Assembly: GCF_020404745.1 (NCBI RefSeq)
Contig: NZ_JAIZAP010000017.1
Coordinates: 1-64,000, forward strand
Source of the DNA: Aquibacillus saliphilus
GTDB lineage: Bacteria; Bacillota; Bacilli; Bacillales; Amphibacillaceae
Direction of reading: 5' to 3'
DNA length: 64,000 nt
The stretch's first letter is position 1. Every line of letters starts with the position of its first letter. Of the stretch, positions 22,979 through 31,927 are shown piece after piece. The translations under genes were made by a program, and so were the position numbers. Under the pieces are notes generated by a model. The model made no database searches. It was not told where the DNA came from and was given only the letters and a program-made list of their open reading frames with translations.

Positions 22979-25082
22979 AAAAGAATCAAAAACATATCGC
23001 ATTCAAGGACTAACCTGAGCTAATTGTGCCCAAAAGTTCGAAACGAACGTAAAACACCTGGATGGTGTTCAAGACGCAAAAGTAAATTTTGGTGCTTCAA
23101 AACTAACAGTAACAGGTGGCACCACCATTGAAAAAATTGAAAAGGCAGGCGCATTCGAAAATCTGAAAGTTCGAGATGAAAAAGACCAGAAAAAAGAACA
23201 GCAATCGTTTTGGAAACAAAAAGAGAATATAAAAGTGTACATCTCTGCTTTCTTACTTCTGATTAGCTGGGTTTTAACTCAACAGCTGGCAGAGGAAAGT
23301 GTTATTCCTACTATTGGTTATGCAGCTTCTATTATAATCGGAGGATATTTACTATTCATTCAAGGGTTCAAAAATTTAATTCGTTTTAATTTTGATATGA
23401 AGACCTTAATGACAATTGCGATTATTGGTGCCGCTATTATTGGTGAGTGGGGCGAAGGTGCAATGGTTGTTATCCTATTTGCCATTAGTGAGGCATTAGA
23501 GCGTTATTCTATGGACAAAGCACGTCAATCGATTGAATCTTTAATGGATATTGCACCAAAAGAAGCAGTCATTCGCCGCAATGACCAGGAAATGACAATT
23601 GGCGTTGATGACATTCAAATTAATGACATTATGATTGTAAAACCTGGTCAAAAACTTGCAATGGATGGGCTTGTTGTTAAAGGTACATCTACGTTAAATC
23701 AAGCTGCAATCACCGGCGAAAGTGTGCCAGTGACAAAAACCGTTGATAGTGAAGTGTTTGCCGGAACATTAAATGAAGAAGGATTAATCGAAGTAAAGGT
23801 TACTAAACGAGTAGAGGATACTACCCTCTCGAAAATTATTCACTTAGTAGAAGAAGCACAAGCAGAACGAGCACCATCACAAGCATTTGTAGACAAATTT
23901 GCTAAGTACTATACACCAGCGATTGTCATCATCGCCACGTTAATAGCAATCATGCCCCCGCTTCTTGGTGGAGATTGGAGCGAATGGGTGTATCAAGGAT
24001 TAGCCGTATTAGTTGTTGGTTGTCCATGTGCACTAGTAATTTCCACCCCAGTTGCGATTGTAACAGCGATTGGCAACGCAGCGAAAAATGGTGTGCTGAT
24101 TAAAGGTGGCATTTATCTTGAAGAAACAGGTGCCATAAAAATAATCGCTTTTGATAAAACTGGAACATTAACAAAAGGTGTGCCAGCTGTTACAGACATC
24201 ATCACCTATGATAAATCCGAAGAAGAATTAATGACGATTACAGCTGCAATAGAAAAGGCTTCACAACATCCCTTAGCATCAGCAATTATTACAAACGCTG
24301 AAAAAAATGGTTGGAACTTTAGAGATGTTACAGTCGAAAATTTCCTGTCTATTACCGGAAAAGGCCTAAAGGCAACTATCAAAGACACGATATATTATGT
24401 AGGAAATCCTGCTCTGTTTGAAGAGTTACACGGAAAAATGGAGAGCGCCAGAAAACAAAAGATAACACAGTTACAAACCCAAGGGAAAACAGTCATGATT
24501 TTAGGTACAGATAAAGAAATACTTTCCCTTATTGCGGTAGCTGATGAAGTGAGGGAATCATCCAAACAAGTAATCCAAGAACTTCACGAAATCGGAATTG
24601 AAAAGACAGTGATGCTAACTGGAGATAACAAAATAACCGCTGAAGCAATCGGACATGAAATCGGAGTATCTGATATTAAAGCAGATCTACTTCCAGAGGA
24701 TAAATTAAACTATATTAAAGAGCTTCGTAGTAATCAACGCGGGGTTGCCATGGTTGGAGATGGTGTGAACGATGCCCCGGCACTTGCTGCTTCCACAGTT
24801 GGGGTAGCTATGGGTGGTGCAGGGACTGATACTGCACTAGAAACGGCCGATATTGCATTAATGTCAGATGACTTAAGCAAACTGGGTTATACCATTAAAC
24901 TAAGTCGTAAAACATTGAAGATTATCAAACAAAATATTACCTTCTCTTTAGTGATAAAATTAGTTGCCTTACTATTAGTCATTCCTGGTTGGCTAACACT
25001 ATGGATAGCAATATTTGCCGATATGGGTGCAACATTACTCGTAACGCTAAACAGTTTGCGGTTATTAAGGATAAAAAAATAG
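22971..25082 (+). CDS. cadA: CadA cadmium/zinc P1B-ATPase with in-frame TGA at the first metal-site Cys
   Basis: A 704-codon gene whose ATG overlaps the end of cadC. After a 15-codon start (ending QGLT) comes TGA (23016-23018), then ANCAQKFE and the rest of the metal-binding domain, all in frame with the ATPase. Cd ATPases have GFTCANCAGKFE here, so TGA replaces the first Cys of CxxC. The pump is intact: about eight helices, TGES, CPC (GCPCALV), [19 protein letters not shown] and GDGVNDAP. It exports Cd(II)/Zn(II)/Pb(II). If TGA is selenocysteine the site is U-x-x-C, and a stem-loop at 23036 fits. If TGA is a stop, a re-start (GTG 23235 is a weak possibility) would give a pump without the N-domain. 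Confidence 0.8.
23036..23048 (+). promoter_or_regulatory. Candidate bacterial SECIS hairpin in cadA
   Basis: GUUCG and CGAAC pair perfectly around AAA; with the last pair open the loop is GAAAC, starting with G. The loop is 22-25 nt after the UGA. A GUG/CAC pair (23026-23028 with 23055-23057) could extend it. It satisfies the usual bacterial SECIS spacing and loop rules, which are permissive. Confidence 0.4.
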
Positions 25083-25118
25083 ATTTCTATTAACTTGAGT
25101 AATATCACCACCACAAAT

Positions 25119-25176
25119 AAAAAAAGAGCCAGCCCTTACAAGGATAGTATTCCCTGACAAAGGCTGACTCTTTTAT
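25119..25176. terminator. Bidirectional terminator between cadA and copZ
   Basis: GAGCCAGCC (25126-25134) pairs with GGCTGACTC (25162-25170) with one mismatch; A/T runs flank both sides. Confidence 0.75.
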
Positions 25177-25187
25177 TTTCTAATTAT

Positions 25188-25391
25188 TTATGCAACATCA
25201 TAGCCTTGATCTTCAACCGCTTCTTGCATAGCTGCAACTGTCACTTTGTTGTCATCATAACTAACTGTTACTTTACCAGTTCCTAAGTCCACCTCTGCAC
25301 TAGTCACTCCATCTAATCCTTGAAGTGCCCCCTCTACAGATTGTTTACAGTGACCACAAGTCATGCCTTTTACATCTAAAATAGTTTCCAT
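25188..25391 (-). CDS. copZ: CopZ copper chaperone
   Basis: A 67-residue single heavy-metal-associated domain with GMTCGHC at residues 9-15. It binds Cu(I) through the two Cys and delivers it to CopA and CsoR. AAAGGAG lies before the ATG. It follows copA by 30 bases and is the last gene of csoR-copA-copZ; in B. subtilis the order is csoR-copZ-copA, so copZ has moved to the end. Both Cys are ordinary TGT/TGC codons, unlike the cadA metal site. Confidence 0.95.
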   Translation of the reverse strand: METILDVKGMTCGHCKQSVEGALQGLDGVTSAEVDLGTGKVTVSYDDNKVTVAAMQEAVEDQGYDVA

Positions 25392-25421
25392 TATTCATTC
25401 TCCTTTTTTAAGATATATTTA

Positions 25422-27806
25422 TTATATTTTAACTCGCTTCAAACGAAGTGAGTTAGAAACAACACTTACAGAACTAAATGCCATTGCTGCTCCGGCAATC
25501 CATGGTGCCAAAAGACCAAGTGCTGCGATTGGAATCCCTGCGCTGTTATAGGCAAAAGCCCAGAACAGATTTTGGCGGATATTCCTAATCGTGGCGCGGC
25601 TTAATTTAATCGCTTTTGGTATGAGTAACAATTCACCACCAAGGATTGTTACATCAGCTGCTTCAATTGCAACCTCTGTCCCTGTTCCAATCGCAATTCC
25701 AATATCTGCAATCGCTAAAGCAGGTGCATCATTAATTCCATCACCAACCATCGCTACTTTTTTCCCTTGTAATTGAACTTCTTTTACCTTATTTGCCTTT
25801 TCTTCAGGCAAGACTTGGGCTATCACTTGATCAATTCCTACCTGGTTAGCAATTGCATGTGCAGTTCGCTCATTATCCCCAGTCAGCATAATTACCTCTA
25901 AACCTTGATCCTTCAATTCTTTAATTGCTTGAACCGCAGTTTCCTTAATTGTATCCGCTACGGCAACAATGCCTCGAAATTCTCCATTAACTGCAATCAA
26001 CATGGCAGTTTTTCCATCTTGTTCGTATTCTACCAATGCATTCTCAGCATGACTTACATCAATAGTAAAATCATTCATTAGTTTTCTAGTACCAACAAGT
26101 ATTTTTTTACCTGTAATAGTAGCTTGAATACCGTGACCGGGTATCGCATTAAATTCGTCGACATCAATAAGATCAATGTCCTTCTCGGTTGCATAAGCAA
26201 CAACCGCATCTGCTAACGGATGTTCAGAACCCTTCTCAGCACTTGCTAACAACTGTAATGTTTCCTCATCAGCGGTAAAGTTCGTTACTTCAGGTTTTCC
26301 TTTTGTAATTGTGCCCGTTTTATCAAAAATAATCGCATCTAATTGGTGGGTACGTTCTAAGTGTTCGCCACCTTTGAACAATATTCCATTTTCAGCAGCC
26401 TTCCCTGTCCCAACCATAATAGAAGTTGGTGTTGCCAATCCAAGTGCACAAGGACATGCAATAACGAGCACCGCAATCGTCGCTATTAGTGCGGATTCAA
26501 CATTTCCGGCCGATACTAGCGTAATCCAGATTATGAATGTCAAAATAGCGATTCCAACAACCACTTGAACAAAATAACCGGAAATAACATCAGCTAAACG
26601 TTGGATTGGTGCTTTGGATCCTTGGGCATCTTCAACTGCCTTAATAATCGATGCTAACGCGGTATCTTTTCCTACCTTTTTAGCTTCCATTTCAATCGAT
26701 CCATTTTTATTGATTGTTGAGCCAATTAAAGTTGCTTCCATGTTTTTCTCAATCGGGATAGACTCACCAGTAATCATTGACTCGTCGACCGAGGTTCTAC
26801 CTTTCACAACGATACCATCTACAGGTATTTTCTCGCCAGGTTTTACAACTAAACGATCACCTACGGTTACTTCTTCAATCGGAATCATTAATTCCTGATT
26901 GTTTCTGATTACTCGTGCTTGTTTAGCTTGTAATCCAAGTAATTTTGAGATAGCGAGTGTTGTTTTACCTTTAGCGCTAGTTTCTAAATATTTACCGAAT
27001 AAAATTAATGTGATGATAATCGCACTTGTTTCAAAATATAAATGTGGCATGTAGGCTGGATTCGGGATGGTTTTGAATGCTTCGTATAAGCTATAAAAGT
27101 AAGCTGCACTCGTTCCTAAAGCAACCAACACATCCATATTGGCTGCACCGTTACGTAAGTTTTTGTATGCACCTACATAGAATTGCCAGCCGATTACAAA
27201 TTGTACCGGTGTAGCTAATAAAAATTGGAACCACGGATTCATGAATACTGCTGGTAGGTTCACACCAAACAAATGAATCAACATGGTAATTAGTAATGGA
27301 GCCGATAAAAGCGCAGAAATAAATAGTTTCACTTTCATTTTTTTAAGCTGTTTTTCTTTTTGCGATTGTGTCTCTTCTTTTCCAGCTTTTCGCTTTGCGT
27401 CATAGCCAAGTTTTTGGATTCGACCAATAAGATCCATTTCTTCTATTAACGTTGGATTATATTCAATCGTTGCACTTTCTGTTGCTAAATTGACATTAGC
27501 AACTTTCACACCTTCTTGCTTGTTTAACACTTTCTCAATTCGATTTGAACAAGCAGCACAAGTCATGCCAACTACATCAAAATCTATCTTTTCAGTATGG
27601 ACACCATAACCTAATTTTTCAATTTTAGCAGTGATATCACTCACTGAGGCTGTAGAAGGATCATAATCTACCGTTGCTTTTTCTGTAGTCAGATTAACTT
27701 GCGCTTCTACGCCATCCATTTTATTTAATACCTTTTCGATTCGGTTTGAACATGCTGCACAAGTCATCCCAGTTACACCGACGGTAATGTGCTTTTCTTC
27801 ACTCAT
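25422..27806 (-). CDS. copA: CopA Cu(I)-exporting P1B-ATPase
   Basis: A 794-residue copper pump. It has two N-terminal metal-binding domains, each with GMTCAACS (Cys16/19 and about 84/87), eight membrane helices, the copper-type CPC (IACPCALG), [38 protein letters not shown] and the MS-type C-terminal helices ([11 protein letters not shown] region). It moves Cu(I) from CopZ out of the cytoplasm using ATP. GGAGGGGG precedes the ATG. It lies between csoR and copZ and is repressed by CsoR. Confidence 0.97.
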   Translation of the reverse strand: MSEEKHITVGVTGMTCAACSNRIEKVLNKMDGVEAQVNLTTEKATVDYDPSTASVSDITAKIEKLGYGVHTEKIDFDVVGMTCAACSNRIEKVLNKQEGVKVANVNLATESATIEYNPTLIEEMDLIGRIQKLGYDAKRKAGKEETQSQKEKQLKKMKVKLFISALLSAPLLITMLIHLFGVNLPAVFMNPWFQFLLATPVQFVIGWQFYVGAYKNLRNGAANMDVLVALGTSAAYFYSLYEAFKTIPNPAYMPHLYFETSAIIITLILFGKYLETSAKGKTTLAISKLLGLQAKQARVIRNNQELMIPIEEVTVGDRLVVKPGEKIPVDGIVVKGRTSVDESMITGESIPIEKNMEATLIGSTINKNGSIEMEAKKVGKDTALASIIKAVEDAQGSKAPIQRLADVISGYFVQVVVGIAILTFIIWITLVSAGNVESALIATIAVLVIACPCALGLATPTSIMVGTGKAAENGILFKGGEHLERTHQLDAIIFDKTGTITKGKPEVTNFTADEETLQLLASAEKGSEHPLADAVVAYATEKDIDLIDVDEFNAIPGHGIQATITGKKILVGTRKLMNDFTIDVSHAENALVEYEQDGKTAMLIAVNGEFRGIVAVADTIKETAVQAIKELKDQGLEVIMLTGDNERTAHAIANQVGIDQVIAQVLPEEKANKVKEVQLQGKKVAMVGDGINDAPALAIADIGIAIGTGTEVAIEAADVTILGGELLLIPKAIKLSRATIRNIRQNLFWAFAYNSAGIPIAALGLLAPWIAGAAMAFSSVSVVSNSLRLKRVKI

Positions 27807-27823
27807 CTGTTTTTACCCCCTCC

Positions 27824-28126
27824 TTATTTAGAGAATTGCTTCATCACTTCCATCAGTTCCTCAATCGTTTCATTTCCTTCGCCTGATTTAATCGCATCAC
27901 TCACACAATGCTTTATATGTCGCTCAGTAATAGAGAATCCTACTTTTTTCATTGCTGCGTTAATTGCACTAATTTGAACTAAGATATCTACACAATATCG
28001 GTCTTCTTCAATCATTTTTTGGATTCCACGCACTTGGCCTTCAATTCGCTTTAAACGATTTACAACCGCTTGCTTTTCATCATTTGTTCTAGGTGTACTC
28101 GGGTGATCATGAAGAAACTCATCCAT
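27824..28126 (-). CDS. csoR: CsoR copper-sensing repressor
   Basis: A 100-residue four-helix regulator of the CsoR/RcnR/CstR family. RLKRIEGQVRGIQKMI is the DNA-binding helix; the Cu(I) site is Cys in RYCVDIL with HIKHC (His-x3-Cys) in the second helix. This W-x-H-C pattern is that of copper sensors rather than of CstR (which lacks the His). Apo-CsoR represses the operon and Cu(I) releases it. AAAGGAAGTG precedes the ATG. The operator with its C6 tract lies at 28155-28176. It is the only CsoR-family gene in the window. Confidence 0.93.
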   Translation of the reverse strand: MDEFLHDHPSTPRTNDEKQAVVNRLKRIEGQVRGIQKMIEEDRYCVDILVQISAINAAMKKVGFSITERHIKHCVSDAIKSGEGNETIEELMEVMKQFSK

Positions 28127-28154
28127 TTAGTCACTTCCTTTTCGGTTTATAATT

Positions 28155-28185
28155 ATACTATACCCCCCTATAGTATGTAAGTCAA
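28155..28185 (-). promoter_or_regulatory. cop promoter with CsoR operator
   Basis: ATACTATA (28155-28162), six C, and TATAGTAT (28169-28176) form a perfect palindrome with a G tract on the coding strand, typical of CsoR sites. TTGACT (28180-28185) and TATAGT are 17 bases apart, so the operator fills the spacer. Confidence 0.85.
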
Positions 28186-28272
28186 ATGAAAAGTTTTTAT
28201 TTTCCCTCTAGTATGCGTGGATTTGACTATTTAAATGATACTAAAATTCAACTAACGCATTCGGTTATAATT

Positions 28273-28315
28273 AAAAGGAGATGGTTTCTGTTCAATACAG
28301 AAATCATCTCCTTTT
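28273..28315. terminator. Strong hairpin terminator
   Basis: AAAAGGAGATGGTTTCTG (28273-28290) pairs with 28298-28315 with a single G-T. It separates the cop promoter region from the reductase remnant. Confidence 0.7.
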
Positions 28316-28362
28316 GTAGCCTATCTAGTTTCTGGAACTGCCATTATGATAACTTAACACTA

Positions 28363-28488
28363 TTATATAGCACTTGGGTCAATATCTAAGTCAGCTGCTC
28401 TTGCATTTACCTCTACTTGCTCTGGACTCTTACAACCAGGGATTACACTCGTTGCTGCTGAGTGCTGAATATAAAAAGTGTCCCCATC
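28363..28488 (-). pseudogene. C-terminal fragment of an aldo/keto reductase
   Basis: The last 40 or so codons of an aldo/keto reductase remain: ATSVIPGCKSPEQVEVNARA and ADLDIDPSAI, then TAA (28363-28365). The TSVIPG and SPEQV motifs belong to the cofactor-binding end of the barrel. Upstream of about 28488 the sequence no longer matches and no start exists. It is a decayed remnant, probably cut by a deletion beside the cop operon. Confidence 0.7.
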
Positions 28489-28574
28489 ACATTTGCCATG
28501 GAATGAATCGTTAATATAAACAGACAGATAAAATAAAACATCCTCAAATAAAATCGTATGTTCTACTCACTATT

Positions 28575-29390
28575 TTAACCAAGTGCCACATCTAAAATCA
28601 TCATTACGGTAAATCCGACCATTAAAGACATCGATGCAAGGTCTTTATTGCCGTTTTCCTGTGAACCAGGTATTACCTCTTCTGCTACCACGAAGATCAT
28701 TGCTCCAGCGGCAAAACTTAAAGCGAATGGAAGAAGTGGTTCCATTAACGTAACTGCCAATACGCCTACTAACGCAGAAACGGGTTCAACCATACCAGAG
28801 AATTGTCCGTACATAAAACTCTTTCTCCTTGACATCCCATCTCTACGCAATGGCATCGAAACCGCGGTACCTTCCGGAAAGTTTTGAATACCAATCCCAA
28901 TAGCTAATGTCACTGCGGCAGCTAAAGAAGCTGATGGAAAACCCGCCGCAACAGCACCAAATGCAACTCCTATTGCCAGACCTTCCGGAATATTATGAAG
29001 TGTAATCGCCAGTACTAATAACGTACTTCGTCTTCTATTTGATGGGTGAATTCCTTCTGCTTCTTCCATTGATGCGTTGGGATGTAAATGCGGAATAACT
29101 TTGTCAACTCCCCAAAGGAATATTGCACCTAACATAAACCCTATTGCAGCTGGAAACCAGGCTGGCAGTGGATCATTTTCTGCCATTTCAAGTGCAGGTG
29201 CTAAAAGAGACCAAAAACTCGCTGCTATCATAACCCCACCCGCAAAACCGAGCATGCCATCCATAAGTTTTTGATTCATTTGTTTAGTGGTAAAAACTAA
29301 TGCAGCACCAAGTGCCGTCATCCCCCAAGTAAATGTAGTCCCAAGTAATGCTTGCATGACAGGACTTAAACCGGCAAAGAATTCGATCAT
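28575..29390 (-). CDS. ZIP-family divalent metal transporter
   Basis: A 271-residue ZIP transporter with eight helices. Metal-binding motifs are complete: HNIPEGLAIGVAFG in helix 4 and QNFPEGTAVSMPL in helix 5, with EEVIPGSQE in helix 6. A His/Glu-containing loop (HLHPNASMEEAEGIH) lies between helices 3 and 4. It imports Zn(II) or related metals, as bacterial ZupT does. The ATG at 29390 follows AAGGGGGA; the longer in-frame extension upstream has no ribosome site. Its place between cad/cop export and other genes is consistent with metal homeostasis. Regulation: no Zur box noticed. Confidence 0.88.
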   Translation of the reverse strand: MIEFFAGLSPVMQALLGTTFTWGMTALGAALVFTTKQMNQKLMDGMLGFAGGVMIAASFWSLLAPALEMAENDPLPAWFPAAIGFMLGAIFLWGVDKVIPHLHPNASMEEAEGIHPSNRRRSTLLVLAITLHNIPEGLAIGVAFGAVAAGFPSASLAAAVTLAIGIGIQNFPEGTAVSMPLRRDGMSRRKSFMYGQFSGMVEPVSALVGVLAVTLMEPLLPFALSFAAGAMIFVVAEEVIPGSQENGNKDLASMSLMVGFTVMMILDVALG

Positions 29391-29671
29391 TCTAAAAGTC
29401 CCCCTTATAATTGTTATCACTACTATATTTAGAAAAGCAAAATAGCCTAAAAATTTTCCGTTATTAATATATGTATTATAGCAAAAATGTTTCCTAGGGA
29501 AAACTTTACAACACATTGAAAAGATATACATTAATTTTCACTATTATTTCTTAAATCCTTATTTTCTTTCACCAATTGCACCCACGAATGTAACTATAAA
29601 AACTAAAAATAGGATAATTGGTAATATTAGTAAAATATTAATCAATCCCTTCTAAATTTTCAAAACAAAAT

Positions 29672-29692
29672 AAGACACCCAATGGATGCCTT
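29672..29692 (-). terminator. Terminator of the Pmp3 gene
   Basis: AAGGCATCC and GGGTGTCTT (minus strand) form a nine-pair stem with a three-base loop, followed by ATTTTG. It overlaps the end of the gene. Confidence 0.5.
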
Positions 29693-29897
29693 AACTTTTT
29701 TTATTATATTTCGCTTGCATTTTAACTTGTTTTTTCATTCTCTTATCAGCTTTTGAATCTGCTACTACTAAACAAGCATGTATAACTCCTGGTATCCATA
29801 GTAAAATACAAAGTCCCAAGTTAAGTAGTGCTTGAAATGGTTTACCTACCATCAATACTGCAACAGGTGGTAATAAAATAGCTAATAAATACATCAT
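29691..29897 (-). CDS. Pmp3/YqaE family membrane protein
   Basis: A 68-residue protein with the Pmp3/UPF0057 pattern: two membrane helices (MMYLLAILLPPVAVLMVG, LNLGLCILLWIPGVIHACLV) and a lysine-rich tail. The yeast and plant relatives affect membrane potential and salt tolerance; the bacterial role is unknown. The ATG at 29897 follows AGGAGTGG; a longer frame upstream is not supported. It is monocistronic. Confidence 0.85.
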   Translation of the reverse strand: MMYLLAILLPPVAVLMVGKPFQALLNLGLCILLWIPGVIHACLVVADSKADKRMKKQVKMQAKYNKKS

Positions 29898-30081
29898 TCT
29901 TTCCACTCCTAAAAAATTATTACTGTACTTATTTGCTAGTTTATACAATAATACTTATTTTAGTTTATCTATTATTTTCCTGCTAAGAAACGTTTATGTT
30001 GAACGGTTTCTTTCTTCATTTTCCTTTGGCTAGTATTCTTTTTTGCAACTTTGGTTTTTCGTCAACATATTCTAATGACAT
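29898..30081. other. Intergenic, only a tiny ORF
   Basis: A Lys/Arg-rich 15-codon ORF (minus strand, starting MKKETVQHKRF, about 29974-30021) with no proven ribosome site. Nothing else recognised. Confidence 0.25.
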
Positions 30082-30133
30082 AAAAAAACACTTCGTTATT
30101 CTGCAATTTTCAGTTAACAGAATAACGAAGTGT
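30082..30133 (-). terminator. Terminator after tRNA-Val
   Basis: A perfect 16-bp stem (30088-30103 with 30118-30133) and a T7 run on the minus strand, 53 bases downstream of the tRNA. Confidence 0.8.
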
Positions 30134-30185
30134 GTGCTCAAAACATGAGTAGATACTTACGTATGTTTTGAGGTTGTTGATATGA

Positions 30186-30257
30186 TGACCCTAGTAGGAT
30201 TTGAACCTACGACATCCACGCTGTCAACATGGCACTCTCCCGCTGAGTTATAGGGTC
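30186..30257 (-). tRNA. tRNA-Val (anticodon GAC)
   Basis: All four stems pair: acceptor GACCCTA/TAGGGTC, D-stem ACTC/GAGT, anticodon stem CCATG/CGTGG (one T-G), T-stem GTAGG/CCTAC with loop TTCAAAT. The anticodon loop TTGACAG gives GAC, reading Val codons GUC/GUU. The D-loop is short (seven bases) and CCA is not encoded. Confidence 0.8.
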
Positions 30258-30278
30258 TTAGTAATTTAAAATAATCAA

Positions 30279-30315
30279 TGTCAAGGTAGCGCTCTCCCAG
30301 CTGAGCTACGGAATA
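30279..30315 (-). pseudogene. Truncated tRNA (5' half of a Val-type tRNA)
   Basis: On the minus strand a second tRNA begins (TAGCTCAGCTGGGAGAGCG, then CTACC-TTGACA) and is identical in style to Bacillus tRNA-Val(GAC), but it breaks after the anticodon. What follows is AT-rich and cannot form the 3' half. The intact tRNA starts 22 bases further on. It is a broken copy left by recombination or excision. Confidence 0.7.
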
Positions 30316-30453
30316 TATTAAAAATTAAGCTGGACAAGTATTAATATAATAGGAATCCACTACTTTTGTCAATACAAATTCATTTTCTTCCAGTTAAACA
30401 AGCAACCCACAGTATCTAGATGAATATCATGTATTTGAAAGGAGTGGAGGGTT

Positions 30454-30840
30454 ATGAATTTAGAAAATCAGAATCAACAATTTAACAACAATGACTTCCA
30501 ATCAAGGCACATGCATGATCACTGTCATGAATACATGCATCATCACGTCCTCATAAATGGGACAGATGGGAGTTCTTTTGATGGAATTATTGTTAACGTT
30601 ACGATTGATAATGTGACTGTGTTAGTTGGTGAGGATATTATGGATAGAGAAAACCAAGATGAAATGGATGACCCCAGATATGGAGGATATGGCGGCTATG
30701 GCGGTTACGGACGTCCCCGTAGAAGATTTAGACGCTACAGACCTCGGGTATTCCCTCTTTCTGGTTTAGCAGCATTATCACTATTACCGTTTTTTGGTCC
30801 CGGATACAGTCCTTACTATCCACCATATCCGTACTACTAA
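30454..30840 (+). CDS. His-rich, Gly/Tyr-rich protein with Sm-like centre
   Basis: A 128-residue protein in three parts: a Gln/Asn/His-rich head (residues 1-32, with HMHDHCHEYMHHH), a small beta domain (33-60, LINGTDGSSFDGIIVNVTI and NVTVLVGEDIM) and a tail of GYGGY repeats, Arg-Tyr runs and a hydrophobic, Pro/Tyr-rich end. The plan matches the 90-residue protein at 4561, which suggests one family. The His cluster may bind metal; the tail resembles that of spore-coat proteins. Function unknown. GGAGTGGAGGG precedes the ATG, and a terminator follows. Confidence 0.75.
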   Translation: MNLENQNQQFNNNDFQSRHMHDHCHEYMHHHVLINGTDGSSFDGIIVNVTIDNVTVLVGEDIMDRENQDEMDDPRYGGYGGYGGYGRPRRRFRRYRPRVFPLSGLAALSLLPFFGPGYSPYYPPYPYY

Positions 30841-30847
30841 CTATAAA

Positions 30848-30874
30848 AAAGGAGTCATCGTTGATGGCTCCTTT
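30848..30874. terminator. Terminator
   Basis: AAAGGAGTCATC pairs with GATGGCTCCTTT around three bases (one mismatch at T-G). It serves the His-rich gene and the convergent bioY. Confidence 0.65.
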
Positions 30875-30916
30875 ATAGTATTAATAGGCAAAAGAACACT
30901 GATCATTCTCAAATTT

Positions 30917-31486
30917 TCAAGCAACTCGTTTATTTGTTTGATCAATTAATTTCGCTTGAACCAACCGTCTTCTAACTGTTATGCCAAGCCAACTTGCCAA
31001 AAATGCTTTTATAAGCCCAACTACCACAAATGGATAAATCCCTGTTACTAGAGCCTGACCCCAAGTCATACCAAGAACGATTTTCAGCTGTGTTGCACCA
31101 AATATTAATGTAATAATCATTCCTATAGTATTAGCAATCATTGCCATCGGCAGGGTGAATTTCGTTTTTTCAAGAATTAACCCAGTTACATAAGCTGCAA
31201 GAATAAATCCAATTATGTATCCACCAGTAGGGCCAATTAACACTTGAACTCCACCTTTAAATCCAGCAAATACTGGCATTCCAACCCCGCCTAAAAGGGC
31301 ATAGCAAACCATTGCAATCGCACCATACCTACTGCCAATAATGGTTGCTGTTAAGCCTACTGCAAAAGTTTGTCCACTTATTGGTACGATAGGAAGTGGG
31401 ATCTCAATCTGTGCAAGTATGGCTGTAATAGCTGCGAAAATACCACAAATAATCAGACCTCTAAGTTTTGAATTATTGTTATTCAT
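30917..31486 (-). CDS. bioY: BioY biotin transporter S component
   Basis: A 189-residue membrane protein with six helices and the BioY motifs (IPLPIVPISGQTFAVGL, GARYGAIA-like segment, LLGGVGMPVFAGFKGG, GPTGGYIIGF). It binds biotin and works alone or with the ECF energizing module. GAGGGG precedes the ATG. A BirA operator lies upstream at 31503, so it is derepressed when biotin is scarce. Single gene. Confidence 0.95.
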   Translation of the reverse strand: MNNNNSKLRGLIICGIFAAITAILAQIEIPLPIVPISGQTFAVGLTATIIGSRYGAIAMVCYALLGGVGMPVFAGFKGGVQVLIGPTGGYIIGFILAAYVTGLILEKTKFTLPMAMIANTIGMIITLIFGATQLKIVLGMTWGQALVTGIYPFVVVGLIKAFLASWLGITVRRRLVQAKLIDQTNKRVA

Positions 31487-31502
31487 TAAATAACCCCTCT
31501 AT

Positions 31503-31530
31503 TGTTAACCTTGTTTTTAATAGGTTAACA
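31503..31530 (-). promoter_or_regulatory. BirA operator of bioY
   Basis: TGTTAACC and GGTTAACA, spaced by 12 bases, form the inverted repeat of Firmicutes bio operators, placed directly in front of bioY. Biotinyl-AMP-loaded BirA would repress here. Confidence 0.85.
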
Positions 31531-31927
31531 TATTTCATTTAAATCAGCTAGGGTTTTTGATAACTTTTTTATACTATCACTATTGATAATAGGTGTAAGT
31601 CCAATGTCTTATTTCATTATTCTATTCACTCCCCTCCCCTCTAACCAATAGCTTCTGAAGGTAAGGGGTTTTTGCGAATGTTTTCTGCCCTTATTATGCT
31701 GTCACAGTGCTGTAATCACCTCGTTACAGTAGATCCTTTTTCTCCCCAAAAAACCAATTTCCTCCTATTTTTGAAGTTAGGAAACTATTTCCTATTACTT
31801 ACTTTCACCTTATTGGATATAGCAACGGCATCGTAGTAGATTAATAGGGATTTTTTGGTTAATGAAAAAGTATATTACAACTGTTAGCCTTTTAGTAGAC
31901 AACTAGTTTGCTAGGAGGAAAAAAGAC
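31531..31927. other. Intergenic region before the cell-wall hydrolase
   Basis: About 400 bases without a gene. Around 31632-31672 CCCCTCTAACC and GGTAAGGGG with a T5 run could form a rightward terminator with no gene before it, so a leader RNA is possible. I looked for a ydaO-type (c-di-AMP) riboswitch and did not find its core. The ribosome site AGGAGG precedes 31928. Confidence 0.3.

Noticed and set aside
31531-31927. c-di-AMP (ydaO-type) riboswitch before the cell-wall hydrolase gene
   Set aside because: The position would suit it, but the conserved core segments are not recognisable.
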